Shown: piece after piece, positions 26,271 to 35,020 of the stretch
Position numbering within the stretch: the first letter of the stretch is position 1
How the letters are laid out: each line of letters begins with the position of its first letter
NCBI RefSeq assembly: GCF_033193315.1
Contig: NZ_CP136187.1
Location: 1,178,001-1,242,000 of the forward strand
Direction of reading: 5' to 3'
Source of the DNA: Agathobaculum sp. NTUH-O15-33
GTDB lineage: Bacteria; Bacillota; Clostridia; Oscillospirales; Butyricicoccaceae
Length of the DNA: 64,000 bases
Notes under the pieces: generated by a model
What the model was told of the DNA's origin: nothing
Database searches by the model: none
Seen by the model: the letters and a program-made list of their open reading frames with translations, nothing else
Position numbers and translations under genes: made by a program

Positions 26271-26324
26271 AAAAAGCCAAGCCCGAACGGTATGCGAGAG
26301 ATACCGTTCGGGCTTGGCTTTTTG
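26271..26324. terminator. Bidirectional terminator between kinase and BlaR1-like genes
   Basis: Long stem AAAAGCCAAGCCCGAACGG with its complement ending CTTGGCTTTTT. Confidence 0.9.
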
Positions 26325-26331
26325 TCGCGGG

Positions 26332-27978
26332 TTAGGCGTTCGCACCGTCTGTGCGCTCGGTAAATTCCACGCCCGTGTAACCGGTCAGCGAAATTTGCAG
26401 GCGGTTCGCGGCGGCGCCGTTCCGGTAGGTAAAGCCGGTTTCGGTTTTGGTAAAATAATCTGGGTATTCCAGCATGTCGTACCGGGTGTATTCCTCTTCC
26501 GCCGCGGTGAGCGCAATATCGCTGTTTTGGAATCCGTTCGGGGAGGAAATCTGAATGCCGGAATCGGCGGCGGTGACAAGGATATTGTCCGCCGCGTTTT
26601 CGGGCAGGTCATAGCGAAAGTCGCCGTAAAGCACGTTTACGTTCAGCTCCCGCTGGGCGCCGGGCACATGCAGCTGGACAAAGTCCGTCTCGCCCATCTT
26701 GGCGACCTTGCCGGATACGGACACGGCCCACCGGCCGTCGCGCTCGGTCATGCGCACGTCGTAATAAGCGCTGTCGTAGCTTGCGGTGATCTCGTTTTCG
26801 GCGGCGGGCAGCAGCTCCACGCCGCCGCTGTAAATGTCCAGATCGATCGGGGGACATTGCGCGCCGTCCGGCAGGAGACCGCTGCCGGTCTGCATACCGG
26901 CGACGGCCGAACCGCCGGGCGCGGGGGTGGTTTTTCCGGCGGGCGCCGCCGCGTACGCGCCGATCGCCGTCGCGCCGACGCCCAGCGCCAGCGTGATCGC
27001 GAGCGCCAGCGCGCCCGCCGCCTTGGAGGGTTTACGATAGCTCATAATCGCTTCCAACCTTTCTTTTAAAAGCGCGCCGCTTTCGCCCAGCGTGACGGAG
27101 GAAAGCGAATCCCGATAGCCGCCGCCCGCGCCGACGGCGTGAAGCAGCGTGTCGCCGTAGGCGCGCCGGTTATCGCCGTCCAGCGAGCGGACGACAGCCT
27201 CGTCGCAGGCAAGCTCGCACGCGCGGTCTATTTCCCGGGCCATGACGTGGACGAGCGGATTGAACCAGTGCAGGCACAGCGTGAGCTGCACCAGCCATTT
27301 ATAAAACAGATCGCGCCGCCGGTAGTGCGTCAGCTCGTGCAGCACGGTATAGGAAAAATCCGCTTCCGACAGCGCGGCGGTGGGCAGCACGATGCAGGGC
27401 CGGAAAAAACCGATCAGCAGCGGCGAGGAGATCAGGCTGTTCACGCATAGCTCCATGGGTCTTTTCACGCCCGCCCGCTCGCCGAGCAGCGCCAGCCTAT
27501 CCAGCAACGCGGGATCGGCTACCGCCGTGTTGCCCGCCTTCAAGTAGCGCGCAAAGCTCTGATAAATGGTGACCTTGCGAAGAAGCAAAAGCAGCGCGCC
27601 CGCCAGCCAGACCGGCCAAAGGTATGGCGTGATCGGCCTGACCGCCCACAAGGCCCGCCGGAGAACGGCGGCGGCCCGCGCGCCGCCGCTGTCCGAAACG
27701 GCGGGGGCTTCCGGCCGCGGCGCGGGCGTTTGGCTGAGGGAAGGGGAATGGGCCGTTTGCACGACCGGCAGGCGGCCGCTTTGCTGAAACAGCGCATCTA
27801 TGGGGCTGCCCTTTGCCCCAAAGGGCAGAAGCAGGCGCAAAATGACCGCCAGCCAGATATAATACTGCCACCGCTTGCCGGCCCGGCCCCGGAGCAAGGG
27901 TTTTATAAGAAGAAGGAGCAGGATCAGCGCCGAGCCGGCGAGCGAGAGCGATAAAACGGTTTTAAGTATCTCGTTCAT
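26332..27978 (-). CDS. BlaR1-family M56 membrane metallopeptidase
   Basis: 548-aa membrane sensor/peptidase. Four hydrophobic segments occur in the first ~340 residues, with the zinc motif HELTH in 'YTVLHELTHYRRRDLF' and the third-ligand region 'ACELACDEAVVRSL'. After the last membrane segment ('ALALAITLALGVGATAIGAYAAA') there is a beta-rich outer domain ending near 'YTGVEFTERTDG', not a penicillin-binding sensor domain. It should cleave the partner BlaI-type repressor on sensing an envelope signal. The gene overlaps the repressor gene by 17 bp. No beta-lactamase lies nearby, so the target regulon is open. Confidence 0.88.
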   Translation of the reverse strand: MNEILKTVLSLSLAGSALILLLLLIKPLLRGRAGKRWQYYIWLAVILRLLLPFGAKGSPIDALFQQSGRLPVVQTAHSPSLSQTPAPRPEAPAVSDSGGARAAAVLRRALWAVRPITPYLWPVWLAGALLLLLRKVTIYQSFARYLKAGNTAVADPALLDRLALLGERAGVKRPMELCVNSLISSPLLIGFFRPCIVLPTAALSEADFSYTVLHELTHYRRRDLFYKWLVQLTLCLHWFNPLVHVMAREIDRACELACDEAVVRSLDGDNRRAYGDTLLHAVGAGGGYRDSLSSVTLGESGALLKERLEAIMSYRKPSKAAGALALAITLALGVGATAIGAYAAAPAGKTTPAPGGSAVAGMQTGSGLLPDGAQCPPIDLDIYSGGVELLPAAENEITASYDSAYYDVRMTERDGRWAVSVSGKVAKMGETDFVQLHVPGAQRELNVNVLYGDFRYDLPENAADNILVTAADSGIQISSPNGFQNSDIALTAAEEEYTRYDMLEYPDYFTKTETGFTYRNGAAANRLQISLTGYTGVEFTERTDGANA

Positions 27979-28354
27979 GGCCGTCGCCGCTCCCTTCCCA
28001 GAACCGTTTCAGCTCCTCGTAATCCTTTGGGGTGAGCATTTCTTTTTGAATCAGCGTGGAGATCAGTCCCTTGGCGTTGCCCTCGTACAGCTTATCGAGC
28101 AGGTCCTTGGTCTGCGCCGCCTGATAATCCGTTTCAGTCACCACCGCGGTGTATTCGTTGCGCCGCCCAATCTTATTGGTTTGCAAAAGCCCCTTGTCGA
28201 CTAGGCGGGACAGCAGAGTGATGACCGTGTTTTTCTGCCAGCGGTTGCCCGCCGCGGCAAGCTGCTCCATGATGCGGGCGTAAAGCGCCTTGCCGCCCTC
28301 CGCCCAGATGATCTTCATGAGCGCAAGCTCGGAATCCGATACCTGTACAGTCAT
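27962..28354 (-). CDS. BlaI/MecI/CopY-family transcriptional repressor
   Basis: 130-aa winged-helix repressor. The DNA-binding part is 'VSDSELALMKIIWAEGGKALYARIMEQLAAAGNRWQKNTVITLLSRLVDKGLLQT', followed by the helical dimerisation tail. The segment 'GRRNEYTAVVTETDYQ' is typical of the family. It is the first gene of the operon with the M56 peptidase that would inactivate it, and its promoter contains two copies of a 20-bp box, indicating autoregulation. Confidence 0.93.
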   Translation of the reverse strand: MTVQVSDSELALMKIIWAEGGKALYARIMEQLAAAGNRWQKNTVITLLSRLVDKGLLQTNKIGRRNEYTAVVTETDYQAAQTKDLLDKLYEGNAKGLISTLIQKEMLTPKDYEELKRFWEGSGDGHERDT

Positions 28355-28366
28355 GCTTCTCTACCT

Positions 28367-28413
28367 CCTAAGATAACGGTTTGTAGTCCTAACCTTAAGA
28401 TAACACTTTGTAG
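28367..28413 (-). promoter_or_regulatory. Two direct-repeat operator boxes of the BlaI-type repressor
   Basis: On the minus strand the box CTACAAA..GTTATCTTA occurs twice, at 28386-28367 and 28413-28394 (27 bp apart). The upstream box lies within the promoter spacer and -10. Bla/Mec-type operators also contain TACA/TGTA halves, so binding by the adjacent repressor is likely. Confidence 0.7.
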
Positions 28414-28425
28414 GCCAAATGTCAA
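28397..28425 (-). promoter_or_regulatory. Promoter of the BlaI/BlaR1-like operon
   Basis: On the minus strand TTGACA (28425-28420), exactly 17 bp, TATCTT (28402-28397). Confidence 0.75.
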
Positions 28426-28440
28426 CCCAAACAATCTTGG

Positions 28441-29015
28441 GGCCAATGGATTTAGTTAAGAAAAGCTGACTCCTATGCAACATAGCGCCGCCCTTTGGGC
28501 CTCCCCGCGACGAGGGCATAGGCGTAAACTGAAGCAGCGTATGCATTTGAGCTTCCCCCGACGAGGGGAAGCTGGGCCGCGCGAAGCGCGGGTCTGATGG
28601 GGGGCGTAAGAACCATTGGTATTGATGTGCGCAGTAACCTTCCAATGCGCCATTCGTTACGCCCCCCATTCGTCACGCGCCTACGGCGCGCGCCACCGCT
28701 CGCATATAAATGCCACACCGTGGCAAATAAAGGAGCGAGGGCTACGGCCTCCCCTCGTGGGGGGAAGGCCAAAAAGCGCTCTGTGCGCGCCGTCTCGAAG
28801 GGACGTAACACTTCCTGAGAAACCATGTCTCTTCGCTCGGCCGTACCGGCCTGTTTGATGCACTCACTTATCCCGGTGCTTCGCTCTCGGCGCGCCGAGG
28901 GCGTGGTCCAGACCAGCTTCTCTTGGCCTTCGGCCAATTCACCTTCTCGCGCCCTACATGTTCGGTGCTTGCGTTACTTTTTTCTCTTGCCTGACCTTAT
29001 CTGAATGACATTGGC
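28441..29015. repeat. Mosaic intergenic element bounded by imperfect terminal inverted repeats
   Basis: Starts GGCCAATGGATTTAGTTAAG and ends with the complement of GGCCAATGTCATTCAGATAAG. The interior has alternating GC-rich hairpins such as GCTTCCCCCGACGAGGGGAAGC and GACGAGGGCATAGGCG. About 28530-28770 is nearly identical to about 35072-35310. No open frame in it resembles a protein. It fills most of the 935-bp gap between the BlaI-type gene and the next oxidoreductase. Confidence 0.72.
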
Positions 29016-29081
29016 CTTGGGGCGAGGTCTTTTGTTGACCGGCGCGTTTTTATATACTTTGCCCAATCGTTGGGGGGCCGC

Positions 29082-29270
29082 GTTGTACAAGCCGTCGAAC
29101 CGGTTTTGACAGAAAGTAATTTATGTATAGAATAAGAGCATTCGTTGAAATGACAATGCACGAAAAAGGCCGTATAATACAGTCAAACAGAAGAACACGG
29201 GGAGAAACAAGAACAAAACCGGCCGGTAGTTCGCCGCGTTCTTTGTGAAAATTAAAATTATCATATAACA
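29082..29270 (+). promoter_or_regulatory. Promoter and leader block A, shared with the unit at 33182
   Basis: GTTGTACA at 29082, AAAGTAATTTATGTATAG at 29113, -35 ATGACA at 29150-29155, 17 bp, TATAAT at 29173-29178, and GAACAAAACCGGCCGGT from 29211. The same blocks occur at identical spacing at 33182-33327. The leader can fold, with arms AAGAACACGG and CCGCGTTCTT. Confidence 0.78.
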
Positions 29271-29289
29271 TTTTTGGGAGGAAATCGTC

Positions 29290-30417
29290 ATGAAGGAAAT
29301 CAGAATCGGTTTGGTAGGCTCCGGATGGATGGGCAAGGCGCACTCCTCGGCCCTCAAGGACGCGGAAATGCTGTTCGGCCCGGAATACGGCGTGGCTTCG
29401 TACGAGATCGTGGCGGACAACAACGAAGCGGCGGCGAAGGCCGCGCAGGAAAAGATCGGCTTTCGCCGCATGAGCACCGATTGGCGCGATGTGGTGACCG
29501 ATCCGAACGTTGATCTGGTCGACATCGCCACCCCGAACGCGTTCCATTACGACGTGGCCAAGGCCGCGCTGGAAAACGGCAAGAACGTTTACTGCGAAAA
29601 GCCGCTCAGCCTGTCCGCGTCGCAGTCGGCCGAGCTGGCAAAGCTCGCAAAGGAAAAGGGCGTGATCAACTACGTCGGCTACAACAATGTGATGAACCCG
29701 GCGAACGCTTACGTCAAGGACTTGATCGAATCCGGCGCGCTGGGCAAGATCATGCGCTTCGTCGGCTCGTACGATCAGGATCAGCTGCTCGATGAGAGCC
29801 TGCCCCTCGTATGGCGGCATAAGAAGGCGCTGGCGGGCGCGGGCGCGCTGGGCGACCTCGGCTGCCACCTGATGAGCATTTCGCAGTACTTAATGGGCGA
29901 TGTGAAGAACGTGAACGCGCTGGCCTCCACCGTGTTCCCGAAGCGCCCGGTCGCGCCCGGCTCCACGGAAATGGGCGACGTGGAAAACGAGGATATCATG
30001 CAGTTCATGGCGGAATACGCGAACGGCGCGATCGGCCAGATCTCCTGCTCGCGCGTGGCCACCGGCCGCAAGAACTACCTGTGCTACGAAATTCAGGGCA
30101 CCAAGGGCACGGTGCGCTACGATTTGGAGCGCATGGGCGAGGTGCAGGTTTACTTCCAAGGCGATAACGAGCGCGACCGCGGCTTCCGCACGGTGCTGCT
30201 CAACCCGCTGATGAAGGGCTACAACGCTTTCCAGCCCGCGGGCGGCATCTCCATCGCGTATAACGATATGAAGATTCTGGAGGTTCACGAGCTGTTCTCC
30301 GCAATCACCAAGGGCGCGCCCTATGTTTGCGATTTTGAGTTCGGCTATAAGATCGACCGCACCGTTGACGCTGTTCTGGCATCCGCCGAAAAGCGCCAGT
30401 GGGTCGAAGTAAAGTAA
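29290..30417 (+). CDS. Gfo/Idh/MocA-family oxidoreductase
   Basis: 375-aa NAD(P)-dependent dehydrogenase. Rossmann motif 'IGLVGSGWMGKAHSSAL', conserved 'VYCEKPLSLSASQS' and the catalytic region 'GALGDLGCHLMSISQYLMG'. This is the wider sugar/inositol dehydrogenase family; the presence of an inosose-dehydratase-like gene 15 bp downstream suggests polyol or inositol-derivative use. Start follows GGGAGGAAATCGTC. It heads an operon controlled by promoter block A. Substrate not determined. Confidence 0.87.
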   Translation: MKEIRIGLVGSGWMGKAHSSALKDAEMLFGPEYGVASYEIVADNNEAAAKAAQEKIGFRRMSTDWRDVVTDPNVDLVDIATPNAFHYDVAKAALENGKNVYCEKPLSLSASQSAELAKLAKEKGVINYVGYNNVMNPANAYVKDLIESGALGKIMRFVGSYDQDQLLDESLPLVWRHKKALAGAGALGDLGCHLMSISQYLMGDVKNVNALASTVFPKRPVAPGSTEMGDVENEDIMQFMAEYANGAIGQISCSRVATGRKNYLCYEIQGTKGTVRYDLERMGEVQVYFQGDNERDRGFRTVLLNPLMKGYNAFQPAGGISIAYNDMKILEVHELFSAITKGAPYVCDFEFGYKIDRTVDAVLASAEKRQWVEVK

Positions 30418-30432
30418 GGGAGGAGCGGAATT

Positions 30433-31311
30433 ATGTCTATTAAAGTAGGTATCGCGCCCGATTCTTGGGGCGTATGGTTCCCGCAGCACGAAAAGCAGAC
30501 CCCATGGCAGCGCTGCATGGATGAAATGCGGCAGGCGGGCTACGACGGCGTCGAGCTTGGCCCTTGGGGCTATTTCCCGAACACCAACCCCGAACTGAAG
30601 GACGCGCTGGCCGCGCGCAGCCTTTCGCTGGTCGCGGGCACGGTCGGCGGCGACTTCTTGGACGACGCCTCGATCGACGCGATGTGCGAGACCATTGACG
30701 ATATCGCGGGCCTGCTCGCGGATTTCCCGGAGGCGCGGTATATCGTGCTGCTGCCCGCCATGTACACCGATTTGGAGACCGGCGCGCCCGTGTGCGACCC
30801 CAACCTGACCGACGCGCAGTGGCAAACCTATTGCAAAAACGTGCAGCGCGCGGCCAACCGCGTCGCCACCCACGGCCTGATCGGCGCGTTCCACCCGCAT
30901 GTGGACTGCCATGTCCAGACCGAGGCGCAGATCGAGCGCCTGCTTCGCGATACCAATGTGATGCTGTGCTTCGATACCGGCCACCATGTCTACGGCGGCG
31001 GCGAGCCGGTATCGTTCTACTTAAAGCACGCGGACCGCATCCCCTATATCCATATCAAGGACTGCGACCTTGCGGTAAAGGCCAAGATGGACGCGGAAAA
31101 GTGGTCGTTCGCCAAGGCTGTCACCGAGGATATCATGGTGGAGCCGGGCAAGGGCAGCATCGACTTTGCGGGGCTGCACGACGCGCTCGTCGAAAAGGGC
31201 TATGACGGCTGGGTCGTCGTCGAACAGGACCTGTTCCCGGTCAAATCCTTTGACGTACCGCTGCCGATCGCGCGCCAAGGCCGTGAAAACCTGAAAAACG
31301 CCGGTTTCTGA
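30433..31311 (+). CDS. Inosose dehydratase-like sugar phosphate isomerase/epimerase
   Basis: 292-aa TIM-barrel protein. The opening 'GIAPDSWGVWFP', 'GYDGVELGPWGYFP', the metal-site motifs 'HPHVDCHVQTEAQIERLL', 'CFDTGHHVYGGG' and 'IPYIHIKDCDL', and the late Glu in 'WVVVEQDLFP' match the IolE-like branch of the family. IolE removes water from 2-keto-myo-inositol; related proteins epimerise other keto-sugars. It is second in the operon after the Gfo/Idh dehydrogenase, so the pair could act in sequence. The exact reaction is inferred. Confidence 0.82.
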   Translation: MSIKVGIAPDSWGVWFPQHEKQTPWQRCMDEMRQAGYDGVELGPWGYFPNTNPELKDALAARSLSLVAGTVGGDFLDDASIDAMCETIDDIAGLLADFPEARYIVLLPAMYTDLETGAPVCDPNLTDAQWQTYCKNVQRAANRVATHGLIGAFHPHVDCHVQTEAQIERLLRDTNVMLCFDTGHHVYGGGEPVSFYLKHADRIPYIHIKDCDLAVKAKMDAEKWSFAKAVTEDIMVEPGKGSIDFAGLHDALVEKGYDGWVVVEQDLFPVKSFDVPLPIARQGRENLKNAGF

Positions 31312-31365
31312 GCCGCCCGCGCTTGCTAAACACCGCCTGATTCTCATTTCTTCTCTTTCCGTACA

Positions 31366-31415
31366 GCGCCCCGCATCCCTTAGCCGCTATAGCGACGAGA
31401 GATGCGGGGCGGCTT
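31366..31415 (+). terminator. Terminator before the symporter gene
   Basis: Stem GCGCCCCGCATC/GATGCGGGGCGGC followed by TTTATC; a small inner hairpin GCCGCTATAGCG lies in the loop. Confidence 0.7.
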
Positions 31416-31482
31416 TATCAGATGGACTGAGAAACTGTTACAATTATGCAAGATACCGTAAGATAAAAGAAGGGGGAAAGCT

Positions 31483-33084
31483 ATGTTTGCACTGATCACC
31501 TTTGTCGGGTTCACCGCGCTGGTCGCGCTAATCTCGTGGCTCAAAACCAGAGGGGACAACGTATCCACCAAGGAGGGCTACTTCCTCGCGGGGCGCGGGC
31601 TGTCGGGCGTCGTCATCTGCGGCTCGCTGATGATGACCAACCTATCCGCCGAGCAGCTCGTCGGCCGGAACGGACAGGGCTACGCCGCCGGTATGACGGC
31701 CATGGGCTGGGAAGCGATCTGCCCGATCGCGCTGACGCTGATGGCGCTGTTCTTTTTGCCGCGCTACCTAAAGCTCGGCGTTACGACCATACCGGAATTT
31801 TTGGAAACACGCTACGACCGTAAAACCCGCGTTTTGGTCTCGTTCATTTTTCTGGTGGCCTATATCGTCACCATGCTGCCGCTGGTGCTGTATTCCGGCT
31901 CGGTGGTGATGGAGCAGATATTCGGCGTGTCCGAGCTGCTTGGAACCGACCGCTTTGTCGGCATCACGCTGATGTGCGTGGCCCTCGGCGTGATCGGCGG
32001 CATCTACGCCATTTTCGGCGGCCTCAAGGCGGTCGCCGTGTCGGATTCGCTGAACGGCGTCATCTTTATCGCGGGCGCGGCGCTGCTGGTGCCCATCCTC
32101 GCGTTCGTCGCGCTGGGCGACGGCAGCTTGATCGAGGGCGTGCGCGCCTTTGCCTTCCATACGCCCAAGGGTCACTTAAATTCCATCAGCCCGGTGGACG
32201 CGCTGCCGCCGTATATCCCGTGGCCGATGATGCTGATCGGCTGCACGATCAACCACGTTTCCTACTACTGCACCAACCAGTCGATCATGCAGCGCGTGCT
32301 CGGCGCGAAAAGCTTGGCCGAGGCGCAAAAGGGGTCGCTCTTGTCCGGTATTTTGCTGGTGTTCTGCCCGCTGTTTCTGGTGGTGCCGGGCATCATCGCG
32401 TTCGTCATGTCAGGGGGCGGCCTGCCCTCGTTCGATCAGGCGTATCCGTGGCTGCTGCTGCAAATTTTGCCCAAACCGCTGGTCGGCTTCTTCGCCGCCG
32501 TCATGTTCGGCGCGATTTTATCGTCCTTTAACTCGGTGCTCAACAGCTCGATGACGATGTTCACGCTCGACGTGCTGCCGGTGTTTTCGGGGAAAAAGCG
32601 CGATGATTTGCAGCTCATCCGGCTGGCCAAGCGTTTCGGCATCATCCTGTGCCTGCTTTCCATCGCCATCGCGCCGTTTTTGATGTATCTGCCCGCCGGT
32701 ATTTCCACCTTTCTCAACCAAATGTGGGGCTATTACGGCGTGCCGGTGCTCGCCGTCGCCGTGATGGGCATGCTGAACCGGCGCGTGCCCAATATCGCGC
32801 CCAAGGTCACCATCGCCGTGCATATTGTTTGCTATGGGCTGATGATGCGGCTGCTGCCGAACGTGCATTTCCTGTACTTTGAGACCGCGAGCTTTGTGAT
32901 CGACATTGTGCTGCTGGCGCTGTTCGCGAAATTTTATCCGCGCCCGGCGGCTTATGAGCTGCGCACGGATCAAAGCGCCATCGATATGACCCCGTGGAAA
33001 TATCGCTACCCGGTCATTGCCGTGACCTTCGCCGTCATGGCCGGTATGTACGCGCTGTTTTCGCCCATCGGTCTCGCCCGTTAG
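31483..33084 (+). CDS. Sodium:solute symporter (SSS/SGLT family)
   Basis: 533-aa membrane protein with about 14 hydrophobic segments. The family pattern is clear in 'YFLAGRGLSGVVICGSLMMTNLSAEQLVGRNGQGYA', 'TIPEFLETRYDRKTRVLVS' and 'GGIYAIFGGLKAVAVSDSLNG'. It is most like the sugar/inositol-type solute:sodium symporters (YidK group). It sits directly after the dehydrogenase/isomerase operon behind a terminator, so it may import their substrate. RBS GAAGGGGGAAAGCT precedes the ATG. Confidence 0.92.
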   Translation: MFALITFVGFTALVALISWLKTRGDNVSTKEGYFLAGRGLSGVVICGSLMMTNLSAEQLVGRNGQGYAAGMTAMGWEAICPIALTLMALFFLPRYLKLGVTTIPEFLETRYDRKTRVLVSFIFLVAYIVTMLPLVLYSGSVVMEQIFGVSELLGTDRFVGITLMCVALGVIGGIYAIFGGLKAVAVSDSLNGVIFIAGAALLVPILAFVALGDGSLIEGVRAFAFHTPKGHLNSISPVDALPPYIPWPMMLIGCTINHVSYYCTNQSIMQRVLGAKSLAEAQKGSLLSGILLVFCPLFLVVPGIIAFVMSGGGLPSFDQAYPWLLLQILPKPLVGFFAAVMFGAILSSFNSVLNSSMTMFTLDVLPVFSGKKRDDLQLIRLAKRFGIILCLLSIAIAPFLMYLPAGISTFLNQMWGYYGVPVLAVAVMGMLNRRVPNIAPKVTIAVHIVCYGLMMRLLPNVHFLYFETASFVIDIVLLALFAKFYPRPAAYELRTDQSAIDMTPWKYRYPVIAVTFAVMAGMYALFSPIGLAR

Positions 33085-33093
33085 GGGCGCGCG

Positions 33094-33134
33094 AAAAACC
33101 GCCTTTGCCCGCCGGGCGAAGCGCGGTTTTTTTT
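33094..33134 (+). terminator. Terminator after the symporter gene
   Basis: Stem AAAAACCGC...GCCCGCCGGGC...GCGGTTTTTTTT. Confidence 0.85.
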
Positions 33135-33181
33135 GTGCTACCAAGCGCTTTGGGAACTTTGAACAAGCGGCGAAACGCTTT

Positions 33182-33378
33182 GTTGTACATGTCGCATAAG
33201 CGGGAGAAACACAAAGTAATTTATGTATAGAATAGGGGCGCTGAATGAAATGACAACCGCGCTCCGGGGCGGTATAATACAGTCAATCAGAGGAACAAGG
33301 GGCGAATGGAGAACAAAACCGGCCGGTTTTGCGCCGTGTTCCGCGAGAGGAAGAAAGATGATCCCGTGAGATTTTAAG
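33182..33378 (+). promoter_or_regulatory. Promoter and leader block B, shared with the unit at 29082
   Basis: GTTGTACA at 33182, AAAGTAATTTATGTATAG at 33213, ATGACA at 33250-33255, 17 bp, TATAAT at 33273-33278, GAACAAAACCGGCCGG from 33311. The leader holds a perfect palindrome AAAACCGGCCGGTTTT (33315-33330) inside GGAACA/TGTTCC arms. Confidence 0.78.
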
Positions 33379-33392
33379 GAGGAAAAAAGCAC

Positions 33393-34367
33393 ATGAAAAA
33401 AAGAACATTATCCGCGCTGCTCGCGGCGGCGATGGCATTCTCCCTTTCGGCCTGCGGCGACCAGCCCGATCAGGCGGACCCCGCGGCGGACGGCGCGGCG
33501 GAGGGCAAGACGACCGTCGGCTTTGTGGTAAAGGCGCTGGACGATCCGTATTGGATGCTGATGAAGGCGGGCGCGGAGGACAAGGCGGCCGAGCTTGGCG
33601 TGGAAGTGAAATTCATCGCCCCCAATTCGGAAAGCGACGTGCAGGGGCAGGTAACCAGCATTGAAAACCTGATCGGCAACGGCATCAACGCGCTGTGCTG
33701 CGCGCCGTCCTCGCCGGACGCGGTGCTCCCCGTGTTTGAGCGCGCCGACAAGGCGGGCATTCCCGTGCTGGCCGTGGACACGGATACGACCTTCGCGGGC
33801 AAAAAGACGTTCATCGGCACCGGCAACGAATCGGCCGCCAAGCTGGGCGGCGCGTACGTCGCGGAGCAGCTGGGCGAGGGCAAGAACGCGGTCATCATCC
33901 GCGGCCGCTTGGGCGATACCACGCACGACGAGCGCGAAGCGGGCTACCGCGCCGCGCTGGAAGAAGCGGGCTGGACGATCATCGAGGTAAAGGCGGCCGA
34001 TTCGGACGCGGAAAAGGCGATGAACATCACGCAGGACATCATCCAGCGCTATGACAATATCGACGCGATTCTGGCCACGGCGGATCATATGGCGCAGGGC
34101 GCGCAGCGCGCGATCGAGGCCGCGGGGAGCGACATCGCGGTGCTGGGCTTCAACGGTTCGGCTTCGGCTGTCGAGCTGGTGCTGCAAGGCAAAATGCTGG
34201 GCAGCGTCGCGCAGGCCCCGTATGAAATGGGCGCTTCGGGCGTGGAAAACGCGGTAAAGGCCGCGAAGGGCGAAACGCTGGAAACGCGCATCGAGACCGG
34301 CGCGGAGGTCATCACCGCGGAAAACGGGCAGGCCTATCTGGACGAAATCAGCGAACTGAGCAAGTAA
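33393..34367 (+). CDS. Sugar/polyol ABC transporter substrate-binding lipoprotein
   Basis: 324 aa. Lipoprotein signal MKKRTLSALLAAAMAFSLSAC with the lipidated Cys at 21, then a type I periplasmic-binding fold: 'TVGFVVKALDDPYWMLMKAGAEDKAAELG', 'LIGNGINALCCAPSSPDAVLPVFERADKAGIPVLAVDTD' and 'AILATADHMAQGAQRAIEAAG'. This is the ribose/inositol-type (RbsB-like) family. AAGGAGG precedes the ATG. No ATPase or permease gene follows; a terminator comes at once. It may serve an importer encoded elsewhere or act as a sensor protein. Confidence 0.92.
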   Translation: MKKRTLSALLAAAMAFSLSACGDQPDQADPAADGAAEGKTTVGFVVKALDDPYWMLMKAGAEDKAAELGVEVKFIAPNSESDVQGQVTSIENLIGNGINALCCAPSSPDAVLPVFERADKAGIPVLAVDTDTTFAGKKTFIGTGNESAAKLGGAYVAEQLGEGKNAVIIRGRLGDTTHDEREAGYRAALEEAGWTIIEVKAADSDAEKAMNITQDIIQRYDNIDAILATADHMAQGAQRAIEAAGSDIAVLGFNGSASAVELVLQGKMLGSVAQAPYEMGASGVENAVKAAKGETLETRIETGAEVITAENGQAYLDEISELSK

Positions 34368-34376
34368 ATAATGCAG

Positions 34377-34412
34377 AAGCGGCGTTCCCAGCCGATGGGG
34401 AACGCCGCTTTT
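34377..34412 (+). terminator. Terminator after the binding-protein gene
   Basis: Stem GAAGCGGCGTTCCC...GGGGAACGCCGCTTTTG. Confidence 0.88.
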
Positions 34413-34420
34413 GCTCGTTG

Positions 34421-35020
34421 AGGCTCGCTTCGCTCGCGATAAAATGCGCGGCGGTAGCCGCGGAGGTACGTCGCGCCGCCCGGCGCGGGGGCCAAGGGGA
34501 AGGGAACACCTGACGGTTTTCCCTTCCCCTTGGAACTCCATTCTTTTCCCTTCTCCTGTATGAGGGCGGGGCGTGCCGCCCTTTGAGTTGTCGTGCGGTT
34601 TGGGGGTGTGCCGGGTCGGGTGCCTAGGGATTCAGTGGATGGGTGCCTTCGCTCGGCCGGACCGGCCTAGTTTCGCGCGCCCACATTTGCTGGCGCTTCG
34701 CTTTCTGCGGGCTGACCGCAGCCCGCCGAGCGCGAAGCACCCGGGTGTGTGGGCGCGCAAAACAGGCCGGTTCGGCCGAGCGGAGTAGCCCGTCCACTGA
34801 ATCCCTAGGCAGCCGAAATTGCACGCCGCAACTTATACGCAAAACAACAGGGCGGCAAACGCTGTCCAAGTCAGGGGCAAGGGAAAGCGTGGAAGTCAAG
34901 AGGGCGAGGAAACCGTTAGGTGTCCGCGCCCTTTTGCCCCTGCGCCGGGCGGCGCACTATGATAGCGAAGCGCTGGGCCGCGCACATCATGAACGCACGC
35001 CCTTACGCCCCCCATCAGTC
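34421..35020. repeat. Large palindromic repeat element without cargo
   Basis: The left arm (about 34421-34703) contains GGCTCGCTTCGCTCGCGATA, ATGCGCGGCGGTAGCCGCG, CCCTTCCCCTTGGAACTCC and 'CCTAGGGATTCAGTGGA' (34622-34638). The right arm (about 34736-35020) is its imperfect reverse complement, including TCCACTGAATCCCTAGG near 34795. A short hairpin GCGGGCTGACCGCAGCCCGC is at the centre. The same arms surround an XRE gene at 59.2-60.8 kb. No protein is encoded. Confidence 0.78.

Noticed and set aside
28441..29015. Genes within the mosaic repeats (several open frames of 60-150 codons)
   Set aside because: They lack ribosome sites, have biased arginine/proline-rich translations and change frame between repeat copies. 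The same applies to 34421-35372, 54188-54632 and 59150-60893.
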